This document shows, one piece after another, positions 8,091 through 16,627 of a stretch of DNA of 35,915 nt. The translations under genes and the position numbers were made by a program. The notes below the pieces were generated by a model that saw nothing but the letters and a program-made list of their open reading frames with translations, was not told the origin of the DNA and ran no database searches. The stretch comes from UBA4582 sp047629195 (GTDB lineage: Bacteria > Pseudomonadota > Gammaproteobacteria > Pseudomonadales > Azotimanducaceae): positions 1 through 35,915 of the forward strand of contig JBLHWY010000054.1 of assembly GCA_047629195.1 (NCBI GenBank), in the 5' to 3' direction. The stretch's first letter is position 1; each line of letters opens with the position of its first letter.

Positions 8091-8187
8091 CTATCTTTAA
8101 CCTGAGTATAGGCGTCGGACCAAGTTTTTACTGGTCCTCCACTTTGTTCTTGATTAGTACCACTGTTTTCGATGTTACTAGCTGCCC

Positions 8188-8784
8188 TTATGGTAACCCG
8201 AGTATCAATCCTGCAGGAACGCTAAGAGTTTGCGCGATGGGTTTAATCACCAATATTTCATCAATAATGTGCAGTGCTGCAAATACAATAATAATCGACA
8301 GATCTAATCCGCCCATCGCTGGTAATAGTTTTCTGGCTGGTATGCAAATAGGGTCTGTTATTTGATGGACAAGCGCCAAGGCGGGATGGTTAGAACTTGG
8401 TGCAATCCAGCTCGATATTACCATGATGATCAAGGCAAAGAAGTAGATGTTGAGGATCATAGAGAATAGGCCAAGCGCTACCCATGCTAAATAAAGTGGC
8501 GCTATTATCGGGTATCCAGACAACATCATGATCACAACAACAGCGATCAACTGGATCACAAATGCTACGGCGAGTGTTGCAAAATCTACCCCGAGAACAG
8601 TGGGAATAAGGCGCCTAAAAGGGCCAATCGCAGGATCTGTAAACTTGACGATGCCCTGACAAATAGGGTTGTAGTAGTCGACCCGTGATATCTGCATCAA
8701 GAACCTAATCATGATCAGGAGCACATACAGCCCAACGAATGTCTGTATCAGGTATATTCCTGCATTGGCGAAATTTTGTCCCAT
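8188..8784 (-). CDS. yggT: YggT family inner-membrane protein
   Basis: A 198-residue membrane protein built of two YggT repeats. The first has spans near residues 9-29 and 64-88 around YYNPICQGIVKFTDPAIGPF; the second has spans near 95-123 and 160-180 around HQITDPICIPARKLLP. The repeated TDP...P..RLLP pattern is the family signature. Its role is not settled; links to osmotic tolerance and to cell-division or photosystem factors have been proposed for relatives. AAAGGG lies 6 bases before the ATG. It follows proC after 150 bp, a conserved association. Confidence 0.92.
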   Translation of the reverse strand: MGQNFANAGIYLIQTFVGLYVLLIMIRFLMQISRVDYYNPICQGIVKFTDPAIGPFRRLIPTVLGVDFATLAVAFVIQLIAVVVIMMLSGYPIIAPLYLAWVALGLFSMILNIYFFALIIMVISSWIAPSSNHPALALVHQITDPICIPARKLLPAMGGLDLSIIIVFAALHIIDEILVIKPIAQTLSVPAGLILGLP

Positions 8785-8934
8785 TTTTATCCCTTTTTGA
8801 TTCTGGCTTCACACACAAAATGTGGTGTCTTGTGATGGCTCGGCGTTGTTAATGTCATACTACAAGATTAGCTGTTGCTCGACGAGACGGCGTAGCATTT
8901 AGTTCAATATTTTCACGTAAGGTGTTACTAAACC

Positions 8935-9735
8935 TTATTCTTTTGCCAGCTCGATAGAACGTCGATGTGCCGCAGCGATGGCGTTTGAGAAGATTTCTGG
9001 TACCTGATCGTTTATTAGTGAATTTATAGCAGCAGCTGTTGTACCGCCGGGTGACGTGACGTTTTTCCTCAACTCAGAAATTGGCTGATCTGTATCACGT
9101 GCCATCAATGAAGCTCCGAGAGCCGTTTGTGTCACCAGTTGGTGCGCAACCGCGGGTGTCAATCCGAGCTTAACTGCGGCGGCCTCCATCGCCTCGATAA
9201 TTAGAAAGAAATAGGCGGGGCCACTTCCAGACACCGCAGTGACTGCATCAAGATCATTCTCGTTTTCGAACCATTCAACCAACCCTATTGCAGACAAAAT
9301 ATCCTCTGCGCTTTGCTTTTGTGTGGCGGTTACATTTGATGTTGCGAATAAACCAGTCATCCCCGCCTGAACAAGTGCGGGAGTATTTGGCATGCAACGG
9401 ATAATAGCCACACCCGCGCCGAGTCCTCTTTGGAGCGTCTCACTTTGTATACCAGCGGCAACAGAGATCACTAGCCGGTTTCCGATATTGGGTGCAAGTG
9501 CGGTGCATAATTGCGGCACTGTATTTGGTTTTACCGCGATGACGACAACATCTGCGAGTTCTATCGCTGCAAGATTATCTGCAAACCCTGATACACCTGG
9601 CGCCAGTTTAGCCAGTTGATCGGGACTCGGGTCAGCTGCAAACAAGTTTTCTGCAGCTATTCCCTGCTTCAACATCCCGCCCATTATTGCCTTGGCAATG
9701 TTTCCGGCTCCCAAAAATGAGACTTTCTCTAACAT
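8935..9735 (-). CDS. proC: Pyrroline-5-carboxylate reductase
   Basis: A 266-residue NAD(P)H-dependent enzyme that makes proline from 1-pyrroline-5-carboxylate. The Rossmann motif FLGAGNIAKAIMGGM is at residues 7-21, MPNTPALVQAG in the middle, and the catalytic C-terminal domain has AVSGSGPAYFF and NVTSPGGTTAAAI. Length matches the family (about 270 aa). GGAG lies 7 bases before the ATG. It is 36 bp downstream of the yggS stop on the same strand; yggS-proC-yggT is a conserved cluster. Confidence 0.96.
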   Translation of the reverse strand: MLEKVSFLGAGNIAKAIMGGMLKQGIAAENLFAADPSPDQLAKLAPGVSGFADNLAAIELADVVVIAVKPNTVPQLCTALAPNIGNRLVISVAAGIQSETLQRGLGAGVAIIRCMPNTPALVQAGMTGLFATSNVTATQKQSAEDILSAIGLVEWFENENDLDAVTAVSGSGPAYFFLIIEAMEAAAVKLGLTPAVAHQLVTQTALGASLMARDTDQPISELRKNVTSPGGTTAAAINSLINDQVPEIFSNAIAAAHRRSIELAKE

Positions 9736-9771
9736 TGATTACTCCATCAGTTCTTGTTGATTTAGCCCAAA

Positions 9772-10518
9772 CTAACTTCTTGCGCCAAATATTGCTGTGC
9801 CTATTCTTAGCCAGGTAGTGCCCTCGGCTACGGCCGCGTCTAGGTCTGCTGTCATTCCCATTGAGAGATGGTCGAAGCACTTTAGTTCATTCGGAAAATG
9901 AGATAGGCAATCTTCTTTTAGTTCCCGCAATGCTTGAAAAGGCAGGCGCTGTGATTCTAATTCTTTTGAGGGTGCTGGAATTGCCATTAAGCCTCGTAGA
10001 CTGACACCAGGGAGCGGTTCAATGACGCTAATCAGTTCGTGTAGTTCTTCTGGCCTGATGCCGGACTTTGTCGGTTCGTTGTCAATGTTTACCTGCAACA
10101 TGATCTTCAGAGGGGCAAGATTCGATGGTCGTTGTTCACTGAGACGGCGAGCGACTTTTCTGCTTGAAACTGTGTGAACCCAGTCAAAATGTTCGGCTAT
10201 TGGCTTGGTTTTGTTCGACTGGATAGCGCCGATATAGTGCCAAATAGGTTTGTGAGGGACGCTCGACAAGCTCCCTTGGTCTTTGAATGCTGCTATTTTT
10301 TCTAGTGCGTCCTGTAGATAGTTCTCACCAAAATCGGTTTGTCCAAGACGAAGCGCTGTCTCGATCATACTAATGGGTTTAGTTTTGCTGACAGCAAGAA
10401 GGGAAATTTGTGTTGGGTCTTTGTTAAACCGATCGCATGCGGTTCGTATTCTGATCTGAACACGTGCGAGGTTCTCACGAACTTGGTTGTCTTGGGATTG
10501 AATATTGTCTTGGGTCAT
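9772..10518 (-). CDS. yggS: PLP homeostasis protein YggS/PLPBP
   Basis: A fold-type III PLP-binding protein of 248 residues that keeps vitamin B6 pools balanced and has no known enzymatic reaction. The PLP lysine lies in LLAVSKTKP, followed by FGENYLQDALEK; the phosphate-binding end LSMGMTADLDAAV and WLRIGTAIFGAR close the protein. A frame extension reaches a GTG at 10551, but the ATG at 10518 (MTQDNIQ) fits the family length (about 230 aa) better. Neither start has a clear Shine-Dalgarno sequence. It is divergent from pilT, as in Pseudomonas. Confidence 0.93.
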   Translation of the reverse strand: MTQDNIQSQDNQVRENLARVQIRIRTACDRFNKDPTQISLLAVSKTKPISMIETALRLGQTDFGENYLQDALEKIAAFKDQGSLSSVPHKPIWHYIGAIQSNKTKPIAEHFDWVHTVSSRKVARRLSEQRPSNLAPLKIMLQVNIDNEPTKSGIRPEELHELISVIEPLPGVSLRGLMAIPAPSKELESQRLPFQALRELKEDCLSHFPNELKCFDHLSMGMTADLDAAVAEGTTWLRIGTAIFGARS

Positions 10519-10814
10519 CGGTGTTTCGCGATTGAAGTCTGTAGTTTCCACTTTATGGTATCAGACTGGGTATGGTGTAATGTTTGTTTCAAGAATATTA
10601 TGGGTGTAATGGTCACCGGCATGTTCAATAAATGGCAGTACTTCTCGGATGAGATAGGCTTATAGTTTGGCACAAACTTGGACCTCTAATCTAAATATTG
10701 ATTTCTTACCTTTCAATCTGTGATTGTCGCAAGTATTTGTGTTTTAAAGGTCAACGGTCGCTCGGCAGAATAACATGAGCGCGAATAAAACTTTCTAGTC
10801 AAAGGCAATTCTAA
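10519..10814. other. Divergent yggS/pilT intergenic region
   Basis: This 296-bp region separates the divergent yggS and pilT genes and shows no convincing gene. A reading frame on the plus strand here is mostly the antisense of yggS. The only promoter-like element I can point to is at 10667-10695, listed separately; nothing clear is seen for the yggS strand. Confidence 0.7.
10667..10695 (+). promoter_or_regulatory. Possible sigma-70 promoter of pilT-pilU
   Basis: TTGGCA at 10667-10672 (5 of 6 to TTGACA), a 17-bp spacer and TCTAAA at 10690-10695 (4 of 6 to TATAAT) lie about 120 bp upstream of the pilT ATG. Spacing is ideal but the -10 is imperfect. Confidence 0.4.
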
Positions 10815-11852
10815 ATGGATATTACAGAACTACTAGCATTCAGTGAAAAACAGGGTGCGTCAGACCTGCATCTTTCTGCAGGATTACCACCCATGATTCG
10901 AGTTGACGGTGATATACGTCGAATAAACTTGCCCGCACTTGATCACAAAGAAGTACATTCGCTCATTTACGAGATCATGAACGATAAACAGCGGAAAGAT
11001 TACGAAGAGTTTTTCGAGTGCGATTTTTCATTTGAAGTGCCCGGCATCGCACGTTTTCGTGTCAACGCTTTTAACCACAATCGGGGCGCCGGTGGCGTAT
11101 TTCGAACAATTCCAGCAAAAGTCCTTAGTATGGATGACCTTGGTATGGGTCAGGTATTTAAAGATATTTCAGAAACGCCCCGCGGACTGATTACAGTGAC
11201 AGGTCCAACAGGTTCTGGAAAGAGCACGACGCTAGCGGCGATGATGGACTACATCAATGACAGTCGCTATCAGCATATATTGACGGTTGAAGACCCTATA
11301 GAATTTGTGCATGACAGTAAGAAGTGCTTGATTAACCAGCGCGAGGTCCATAGAGACACCCTCGGTTTTAATGAAGCATTACGATCAGCGTTGCGGGAAG
11401 ACCCTGATATTATTCTTGTTGGCGAGATGCGAGATCTTGAAACTATTCGATTAGCACTCGAGGCGGCGGAGACTGGTCACATGGTATTTGGTACGCTTCA
11501 TACTTCCTCTGCTGCGAAAACAATTGATAGAGTTATCGATGTGTTCCCGGCCGCGGAAAAATCTATGGTGCGGTCTATGCTTTCTGAATCACTAGCCGCA
11601 GTTGTTTCTCAAACGCTGCTGAAAAAAATAGGCGGCGGTCGAATTGCTGCGCATGAATTGATGCTATGCACCCCCGCGATCAGAAATTTGATCCGTGAGG
11701 ACAAGGTTGCACAGATGTATTCAGCAATTCAAACCGGCGGCAAGTTGGGTATGCAGACTTTGGATCAGTGTTTGAAAGGATTGTTGGAGAAGAATCTGAT
11801 CACCCGTGAAGCCGCAGCCGAAAAAGCAAAAATTCCAGACGATTTTAGATAA
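10815..11852 (+). CDS. pilT: Type IV pilus retraction ATPase PilT
   Basis: A 345-residue hexameric ATPase that depolymerises pilin from the base of type IV pili, driving twitching. The N-terminal PAS-like domain is at residues 1-100; Walker A GPTGSGKST at 130-138, the Asp box TVEDPIEF near 158-165, Walker B IILVGEMRD near 199-206, the His box GHMVFGTLHT around 221-230, and the PilT-specific AIRNLIRE at 288-295, needed for retraction. AAAGG lies 9 bases before the ATG. pilU follows after 42 bp. Confidence 0.97.
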   Translation: MDITELLAFSEKQGASDLHLSAGLPPMIRVDGDIRRINLPALDHKEVHSLIYEIMNDKQRKDYEEFFECDFSFEVPGIARFRVNAFNHNRGAGGVFRTIPAKVLSMDDLGMGQVFKDISETPRGLITVTGPTGSGKSTTLAAMMDYINDSRYQHILTVEDPIEFVHDSKKCLINQREVHRDTLGFNEALRSALREDPDIILVGEMRDLETIRLALEAAETGHMVFGTLHTSSAAKTIDRVIDVFPAAEKSMVRSMLSESLAAVVSQTLLKKIGGGRIAAHELMLCTPAIRNLIREDKVAQMYSAIQTGGKLGMQTLDQCLKGLLEKNLITREAAAEKAKIPDDFR

Positions 11853-11894
11853 GCGCGAATAGCGTGTGCTCAGGGAAAGGACCAAAATTAAGCT

Positions 11895-13037
11895 ATGATA
11901 GATTTTGATAAGTTGTTGAAAGTCGTTGTTGAACAGGGAGCATCTGACCTGTTTATTACCGCGGGTTTGCCACCCTCCATTAAGGTTAGCGGCCGCATGA
12001 TGCCAATGTCGAAAACGCCGTTAACACCAGAGCAAGCGCGTGAGCTTGTCCACAGCACGATGACTGAGGCTCAAGTAGAAGAATTTGAATCAGATCACGA
12101 GTGCAATTACGCGATCCATTCGCCCGTAGTTGGCCGTTTTAGGGTCAGTGCTTTCTATCAGAGGAACCAGGCCGGCATGGTGCTGCGACGTATCGAGACC
12201 CATATACCTTCCTGTGATGACCTGTCTCTGCCTGAGATTATCAAACAACTTTCTATGTCAAAACGAGGTTTGATTATTTTTGTAGGTGCGACCGGTACTG
12301 GAAAATCGACCTCCCTTGCTGCAATGATTGGTCATCGTAATAAGAATAGTAAAGGACACATCATTACGATCGAAGACCCGATTGAATTTATTCATGAGCA
12401 TCGCGGTTGTATGGTGACCCAAAGAGAGGTTGGTGTTGATACTCCCAGCTTTGATGTTGCGCTAAAAAACACGCTCAGACAGGCACCAGATGTCATCATG
12501 ATTGGCGAGATCCGAAGCTCTGAAACCATGAATTATGCTCTGACTTTTGCAGAAACAGGTCACCTTTGTCTCGCGACTTTGCATGCCAACAATGCCAACC
12601 AGGCATTGGATCGAATTATTAACTTCTTCCCGGCAGAGCGTCATGCGCAGGTCTGGATGGACTTATCCCTAAATCTGAGAGGGATGGTGGCGCAGCAATT
12701 GATACCGACACCCGATGGTAAAGGTCGAAGGGCTGCCATTGAAATTATGCTTAACACGCCGCTAGTTTCCGAACTTATTCGGAAAGGCGAGGTGCATACA
12801 TTGAAGGAGGTCATGAGGAAATCTACCGAGCAAGGTATGCAGACGTTTGATCAGGCGCTCTATCGCTTATATTCTTCAGGGGACATTACCTACGATGCTG
12901 CACTTGCATCGGCTGATTCAGCGAACGATCTCAGGTTAATGATTAAGCTTGCAGGTAGCGCGCCACCTGAGAAAACAGGCAGTATCCAGGGACTTTCGCT
13001 GGAAGAAAGTGATGTCGGATTGAACCTTGGACGTTAA
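11895..13037 (+). CDS. pilU: PilT-dependent retraction ATPase PilU
   Basis: A 380-residue PilT paralogue that supports retraction under load together with PilT. Walker A GATGTGKST is at residues 131-139, then ITIEDPIEF, Walker B VIMIGEIRS and the His box GHLCLATLHANNAN. The C-terminal tail (APPEKTGSIQGLSLEESDVGLNL) is longer than in PilT, as is usual for PilU. The pilT-pilU pair is likely one transcript, ending at the hairpin at 13082-13112. Confidence 0.96.
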   Translation: MIDFDKLLKVVVEQGASDLFITAGLPPSIKVSGRMMPMSKTPLTPEQARELVHSTMTEAQVEEFESDHECNYAIHSPVVGRFRVSAFYQRNQAGMVLRRIETHIPSCDDLSLPEIIKQLSMSKRGLIIFVGATGTGKSTSLAAMIGHRNKNSKGHIITIEDPIEFIHEHRGCMVTQREVGVDTPSFDVALKNTLRQAPDVIMIGEIRSSETMNYALTFAETGHLCLATLHANNANQALDRIINFFPAERHAQVWMDLSLNLRGMVAQQLIPTPDGKGRRAAIEIMLNTPLVSELIRKGEVHTLKEVMRKSTEQGMQTFDQALYRLYSSGDITYDAALASADSANDLRLMIKLAGSAPPEKTGSIQGLSLEESDVGLNLGR

Positions 13038-13081
13038 AACACTTGCCTTCGATTTGCCATGATTTGACTCTCTAGTAATAG

Positions 13082-13117
13082 TGCACAATACTTTACTGAG
13101 TTTTATTGTGCAGTTTT
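13082..13117 (+). terminator. Hairpin after pilU, possible intrinsic terminator
   Basis: TGCACAATA at 13082-13090 and TATTGTGCA at 13104-13112 form a perfect 9-bp stem with a 13-nt loop, followed by GTTTT. The stem has only three G-C pairs and the T-run is short, so it is a weak terminator. It ends the pilTU block 45 bp after the pilU stop, before the convergent ruvX gene. Confidence 0.5.
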
Positions 13118-13159
13118 CCACCGCGCTGCTCCTTCTTAGTAATCGTCTCTCAGCTTAGA

Positions 13160-13558
13160 TTAAGGTTGAATGCTTAACCATGATTCTAGAATAATTTTCG
13201 CAGCAATATCATCAATTTGCCCGCTCGTCGTCGATTGCTCTCGCGCTTCCCTGGTGCTTAGTCTTTCGTCAATTGTATGATGAGGAAGATTAAATCTTCC
13301 GGTCAATCTGCGAGCAAATTTCAACGCCCTTATCGACATTTCACTTTCGCTGCCGTCCATGTTGAGAGGCAGTCCGACAACAAGTTGGGAAGGTTTCCAT
13401 TCTTTTATTAGCTTCTCGATGTCGGCCCAATTTGGGATACCATCCTTGGCTGGAACAATAGCGATAGGGTTCGCAGTTCTTGTGATCAACTGACCCGTTG
13501 CAACTCCGATTTTACGCGTGCCGTAGTCAAAGCCCATGATGATATCGCCATTACTCAT
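13160..13558 (-). CDS. ruvX: Putative pre-16S rRNA nuclease / Holliday junction resolvase-like RuvX (YqgF)
   Basis: A 132-residue RNase H-fold protein; E. coli YqgF is essential and is implicated in 16S rRNA 5'-end maturation. Residues visible: MGFDYGTRKIGVATG at the N-terminus with the first catalytic Asp, VVGLPLNMDGSES in the middle, and DERLSTREA with the next acidic residues; a C-terminal DDIAAKIILESWL carries the last acidic site. ATG at 13558, 3 bases after the yqgE stop, indicating a coupled yqgE-ruvX pair. Confidence 0.94.
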   Translation of the reverse strand: MSNGDIIMGFDYGTRKIGVATGQLITRTANPIAIVPAKDGIPNWADIEKLIKEWKPSQLVVGLPLNMDGSESEMSIRALKFARRLTGRFNLPHHTIDERLSTREAREQSTTSGQIDDIAAKIILESWLSIQP

Positions 13559-13561
13559 GGC

Positions 13562-14134
13562 CTAACTCGTTGGTGTTGTAGATTGATAAAGATTTAGATC
13601 TATACCGAGTTGGCTCGCTGCTTTTTTCGCCTTTTCTTTGTGCGGGATTTCAAACAGGATCTCTTTTGTCGCGGGTGTCATTAGCCACGCGTCTTCAATC
13701 AATTCATTCTCCAGTTGACCCGGCCCCCAGCCTGCATAGCCAAGAACTGGGAGGACATTTTTAGGCCCCCGTCTATTTTTGATATCCTCAATCAATGCAT
13801 CTGAGCTTGAGAGTAAAATGCCTAGGCCCGTGTCGAGGCTGCCAGGGTACTCTTTTTCGCTAGAATGCAGAAAAAATAGCCGCGTTTGCTCGACCGGTCC
13901 ACCCTCGAGCACGTCTGCGGATGAATCTTCAGGTAACTCTGCGATTAGGCTATCTAGCGTGATATCTAGCGGTCGATTGATTACAAGCCCGAATGCGCCA
14001 TCAGCGTTGTGCTCGACGATGAGGGTAACAGTATCTTGAAAGTAATCGCCCGCTAACCTGGAAAGTGATATTAGGAAGTGGTTGTGAAAAAGCTGGTTGC
14101 CACTTCCGGCTTCTTCTATCTCAGCTTGTGTCAT
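13562..14134 (-). CDS. yqgE: YqgE/AlgH family protein
   Basis: A 190-residue protein of the UPF0301/AlgH family, whose molecular role is unknown although AlgH was linked to alginate regulation in Pseudomonas. Hallmarks: NHFLISLSRLAGDYFQDTV near the N-terminus, DGAFGLVINRPL, VLEGGPVEQTRLFFLH and LGYAGWGPGQLENEL. The frame stays open upstream to 14320 inside tonB, but the ATG at 14134 has an excellent Shine-Dalgarno sequence and gives the family length (about 187 aa). It sits between tonB and ruvX, as in Pseudomonas. Confidence 0.94.
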   Translation of the reverse strand: MTQAEIEEAGSGNQLFHNHFLISLSRLAGDYFQDTVTLIVEHNADGAFGLVINRPLDITLDSLIAELPEDSSADVLEGGPVEQTRLFFLHSSEKEYPGSLDTGLGILLSSSDALIEDIKNRRGPKNVLPVLGYAGWGPGQLENELIEDAWLMTPATKEILFEIPHKEKAKKAASQLGIDLNLYQSTTPTS

Positions 14135-14139
14135 CGAAA

Positions 14140-14145
14140 CCTCCT
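14140..14145 (-). promoter_or_regulatory. Shine-Dalgarno sequence fixing the yqgE start
   Basis: On the minus strand this is a perfect AGGAGG, 5 bases before the ATG at 14134. It rules in that ATG over the upstream in-frame starts that overlap tonB. Confidence 0.85.
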
Positions 14146-14147
14146 GG

Positions 14148-15029
14148 TTAAAAACTGCGCAGCGAACTGTTCTTACGAAACTGCCAAGTACGTATGATCT
14201 CAAGTACGTCGGTAGAGCTTCTAAGATCATCGGGAAAAGGTGCAAAGGGCGCGGCAAGGCGCACAATATGTAACGCTGCTTCGTCCAGCACCTGGTGTCC
14301 GGAACTTTCCAGAATCTCAACTTCCTTCAAGCTCCCATCTGGTCGAATCGCAACCATTAACCGAAGACTGCCAAAGAGTCTTTTGCTACTAGCCTGCCTT
14401 GGGTAGTTTAGGTTGCCAATCTTTTCAATTTTTCTACGCCAGGAATTCAGGTAATAAGCATCAGCGCTTGATTTAGTTGAAAGGCTCGTCAGTCTTTTAA
14501 TGCGTGGTCGCTTTGCGTAAATTTGACGTTGCTTGTCCAGTCTTGCTTCTAGACTTGCGATCTCGAGGCTTCGCTCCAGCAACGTCTTTGTTATAGGATT
14601 TATGTTGTCTTCTGTCTTCTGCTCGATGAGATTGTTCTGAATAAAAGCTTTTGTCGCTGATTTCCGAGTGGTTGTTACGATGGTCTGCGTTTGCTTTGCA
14701 ACCTCGGGCGAGCTTGGCGCTTCTTCCATTGGTGTTGTTTCGCGGATTACTGTATCAAAAAATTCCGCTTTTGTGGTGGTGGTTGTCAGTGCTTTCTTTT
14801 CGAGGGTACCACTGCCCTGTTGGTTAAATTGGGCTAGAAAGTCTGCCTTATCTGGCTGGTTGTTGCTTCTGTGTTGGGCCAGCGTCACCTCCATCGTATG
14901 GGTTGAAGGTGATCTATCGAGGTAGGTGAAAGTAACGCCAAGTATAATTGCAGCATGAAGTGCCAGTGCTAAAAAGACCGTGAAACTTAACCTGTCTGCC
15001 GGAGTGATAGCAGCGCTAATCGCCGTCAT
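14148..15029 (-). CDS. tonB3: TonB family protein (TonB3-like, twitching-associated locus)
   Basis: A 293-residue protein with a short cytosolic tail, one membrane anchor at about residues 15-36 containing the TonB-type Ser15/His25 pair (S-x9-H; in E. coli TonB the spacing is S-x3-H, so only the His is comparable), a Thr/Ser/Gln-rich periplasmic stretch with a helical, charged segment around 145-185, and a C-terminal TonB domain from about 215 (LNYPRQASSKRLFGSL, RPDGSLKEVEILESSG, IRTWQF). The linker is not Pro-rich. TonB proteins couple the ExbBD proton-driven motor to outer-membrane partners. In P. aeruginosa, tonB3 lies at this same place (yqgE-tonB3-gshB-pilG) and is needed for twitching; the assignment here rests on domain plus synteny. 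Confidence 0.85.
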   Translation of the reverse strand: MTAISAAITPADRLSFTVFLALALHAAIILGVTFTYLDRSPSTHTMEVTLAQHRSNNQPDKADFLAQFNQQGSGTLEKKALTTTTTKAEFFDTVIRETTPMEEAPSSPEVAKQTQTIVTTTRKSATKAFIQNNLIEQKTEDNINPITKTLLERSLEIASLEARLDKQRQIYAKRPRIKRLTSLSTKSSADAYYLNSWRRKIEKIGNLNYPRQASSKRLFGSLRLMVAIRPDGSLKEVEILESSGHQVLDEAALHIVRLAAPFAPFPDDLRSSTDVLEIIRTWQFRKNSSLRSF

Positions 15030-15976
15030 TAGCTGCAGATACCCTCTATGAAATCCATGTAATCGCCGGCAATATCAATATCGTGTGCTTTGCTTATCTC
15101 TCTGATGCAAGTAGGGCAAGTCACGTTAATCTCTGTCAGGTAGTCACCAATTACATCAATCCCAACAAAGTGAAGCCCTCTTGCCTTGAGGTCAGGTCCT
15201 ATTTGATCGCAAATCCACCTGTCTCGATCTGTCAATGGCCTGGTCACCCCGGTGCCCCCCGCCGCAAGATTACCCCTGGTTTCCCCCTTGGCGGGTATTC
15301 TCGCGAGCCCAAAAGGTACGGGTTCACCGTTTATGAGGAGTATTCTTGTATCACCGTCGACAATTTCAGGTATGAACTTTTGTGCCATCGTTTGGCGCTT
15401 ACCGTAGTCGGTTAGCGTTTCTATGATCACATTCAAATTTGGATCATTTTCAGCGACGCGGAAAATAGAAGAACCGCCCATACCATCCAAAGGTTTGAAA
15501 ATGACATCTTTGTGCTCTACATGAAAAGCTTTCAGCATTGCCGGGTCTCTTGAGACCAAATGGGGTGGACAACACTGGGGGAACTGCAACGCATATAGCT
15601 TTTCATTACAGTCTCGAATGCTACCCGGACGATTGAGAATGGTAACGCCTTCTTTTTCTGCCATTTCCAGTAGATAAGTAGAGTAAATGAACTCCATATC
15701 GAATGGAGGTTCTTTGCGCATGAGTACAGCATCCATCGATGCGAGGGCGTCAGTATGCTCGCCTGTGACTTTAAACCAATCGGTGAGCGCGTCGTTTAGC
15801 GCCAATTTTTGAAAATTCGCCTCTACCCTACCGTCTTGAATAAACAAATCGGATTGTTCCAGGAAATATATTGTCCATCCTTTCGATTGGGCAGCCAGCA
15901 TCATGGCGAGAGTGCTATCCTTCTTAGGGTTGATGGTTGCTAGTGGATCCATCAGCACAGCAAGATTAAAGCTCAA
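15029..15976 (-). CDS. gshB: Glutathione synthetase
   Basis: A 315-residue ATP-grasp enzyme that joins gamma-glutamylcysteine and glycine to form glutathione. Motifs: VLMRKEPPFDMEFIYSTYLL, RDCNEKLYALQFPQ, the ATP-binding FKPLDGMGGSSIF, RIPAKGETRGNLAAGG, and the metal/substrate end DYLTEINVTCPTCIREI. The start is TTG at 15976 (MSFNLAVLMDP), which fits the family N-terminus and has GAGGA about 10 bases upstream. Its stop overlaps the tonB ATG by one base (TAATG), so the two are translationally coupled. Confidence 0.95.
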   Translation of the reverse strand: MSFNLAVLMDPLATINPKKDSTLAMMLAAQSKGWTIYFLEQSDLFIQDGRVEANFQKLALNDALTDWFKVTGEHTDALASMDAVLMRKEPPFDMEFIYSTYLLEMAEKEGVTILNRPGSIRDCNEKLYALQFPQCCPPHLVSRDPAMLKAFHVEHKDVIFKPLDGMGGSSIFRVAENDPNLNVIIETLTDYGKRQTMAQKFIPEIVDGDTRILLINGEPVPFGLARIPAKGETRGNLAAGGTGVTRPLTDRDRWICDQIGPDLKARGLHFVGIDVIGDYLTEINVTCPTCIREISKAHDIDIAGDYMDFIEGICS

Positions 15977-16224
15977 AATTACGATTCCTCATGCGAGTTC
16001 GACAAAGATGCAACACAGCATTGCACGCTGCATTATAAGCAGCTTTATGAGTGGGTTCACGGCAATTGTAAACCACTTATGGCAGCTTTGTAGTAAAAAT
16101 CCCTTAGCTGTCTGGTACTTATGGATTGAGTTCAACAACTGTGTTAAAAAACGCGTCTAAATTACCGACATGAAAAGCAAATTTCAAGTTTCGTGCGTTG
16201 ATTTTCAGGCGAAAGGTGGAGGGT
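15977..16224. other. Divergent gshB/pilG intergenic region with repeats
   Basis: A 248-bp gap that should hold the promoters for gshB and the Pil-Chp cluster. It holds two 8-bp direct repeats GCAGCTTT (16039-16046 and 16082-16089) that bracket an imperfect 12-bp inverted repeat (16046-16057 with 16070-16081, 12-nt loop). No convincing sigma-70 promoter stands out and no gene is seen. Confidence 0.6.
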
Positions 16225-16614
16225 ATGGAAGACAATTTTCAAGGCGTCAAGGTGATGGTCATCGACGACAGCAAGACTATTCGGCGCACCGCTGAGACAT
16301 TGCTGGCCAAAGCCGGATGTGAGGTTGTCACCGCTGTCGATGGATTCGATGCGTTGGCAAAAATAGCAGACACTCAGCCCTCAATTATTTTTGTCGATAT
16401 CATGATGCCTAGACTTGATGGGTATCAAACTTGTGCCTTGATCAAAAACAATAGTGTTTTCAAGCATACTCCAGTCATTATGCTTTCAAGTAAAGACGGC
16501 CTATTTGACCGAGCAAAAGGGAGAATCGTGGGTTCAGATCAATATCTGACGAAGCCATTCAGTAAAGATGAATTGTTAAGTGCAATTCGTGATCATGTCG
16601 GTTCTGTTAGGTAG
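16225..16614 (+). CDS. pilG: Twitching motility response regulator PilG
   Basis: A 129-residue stand-alone CheY-like receiver. The acidic pocket VIDDSKTIRRT is near residues 12-22, the phospho-acceptor Asp lies in FVDIMMPRLDGYQT, the switch residues in VIMLSSKDGL and the conserved Lys in YLTKPFSKDEL. The sequence is very close to P. aeruginosa PilG along its whole length. PilG is phosphorylated by ChpA and promotes pilus extension and cAMP signalling. The frame opens at a TTG at 16198, but the ATG at 16225 has a strong GGTGGAGGG before it. First gene of the cluster. Confidence 0.96.
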   Translation: MEDNFQGVKVMVIDDSKTIRRTAETLLAKAGCEVVTAVDGFDALAKIADTQPSIIFVDIMMPRLDGYQTCALIKNNSVFKHTPVIMLSSKDGLFDRAKGRIVGSDQYLTKPFSKDELLSAIRDHVGSVR

Positions 16615-16627
16615 TGGGGGCGATACG

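Noticed and set aside
10339..10665. Plus-strand open frame of 108 codons before pilT
   Set aside because: Most of it is antisense to yggS, and its translation shows no recognisable domain or signal.
10668..10681. Sigma-54-like TGGCAC followed by TTGG upstream of pilT
   Set aside because: The spacer is 4 rather than 5 bases and the essential GC of the -12 element is GG; a sigma-70 reading of the same bases fits better.
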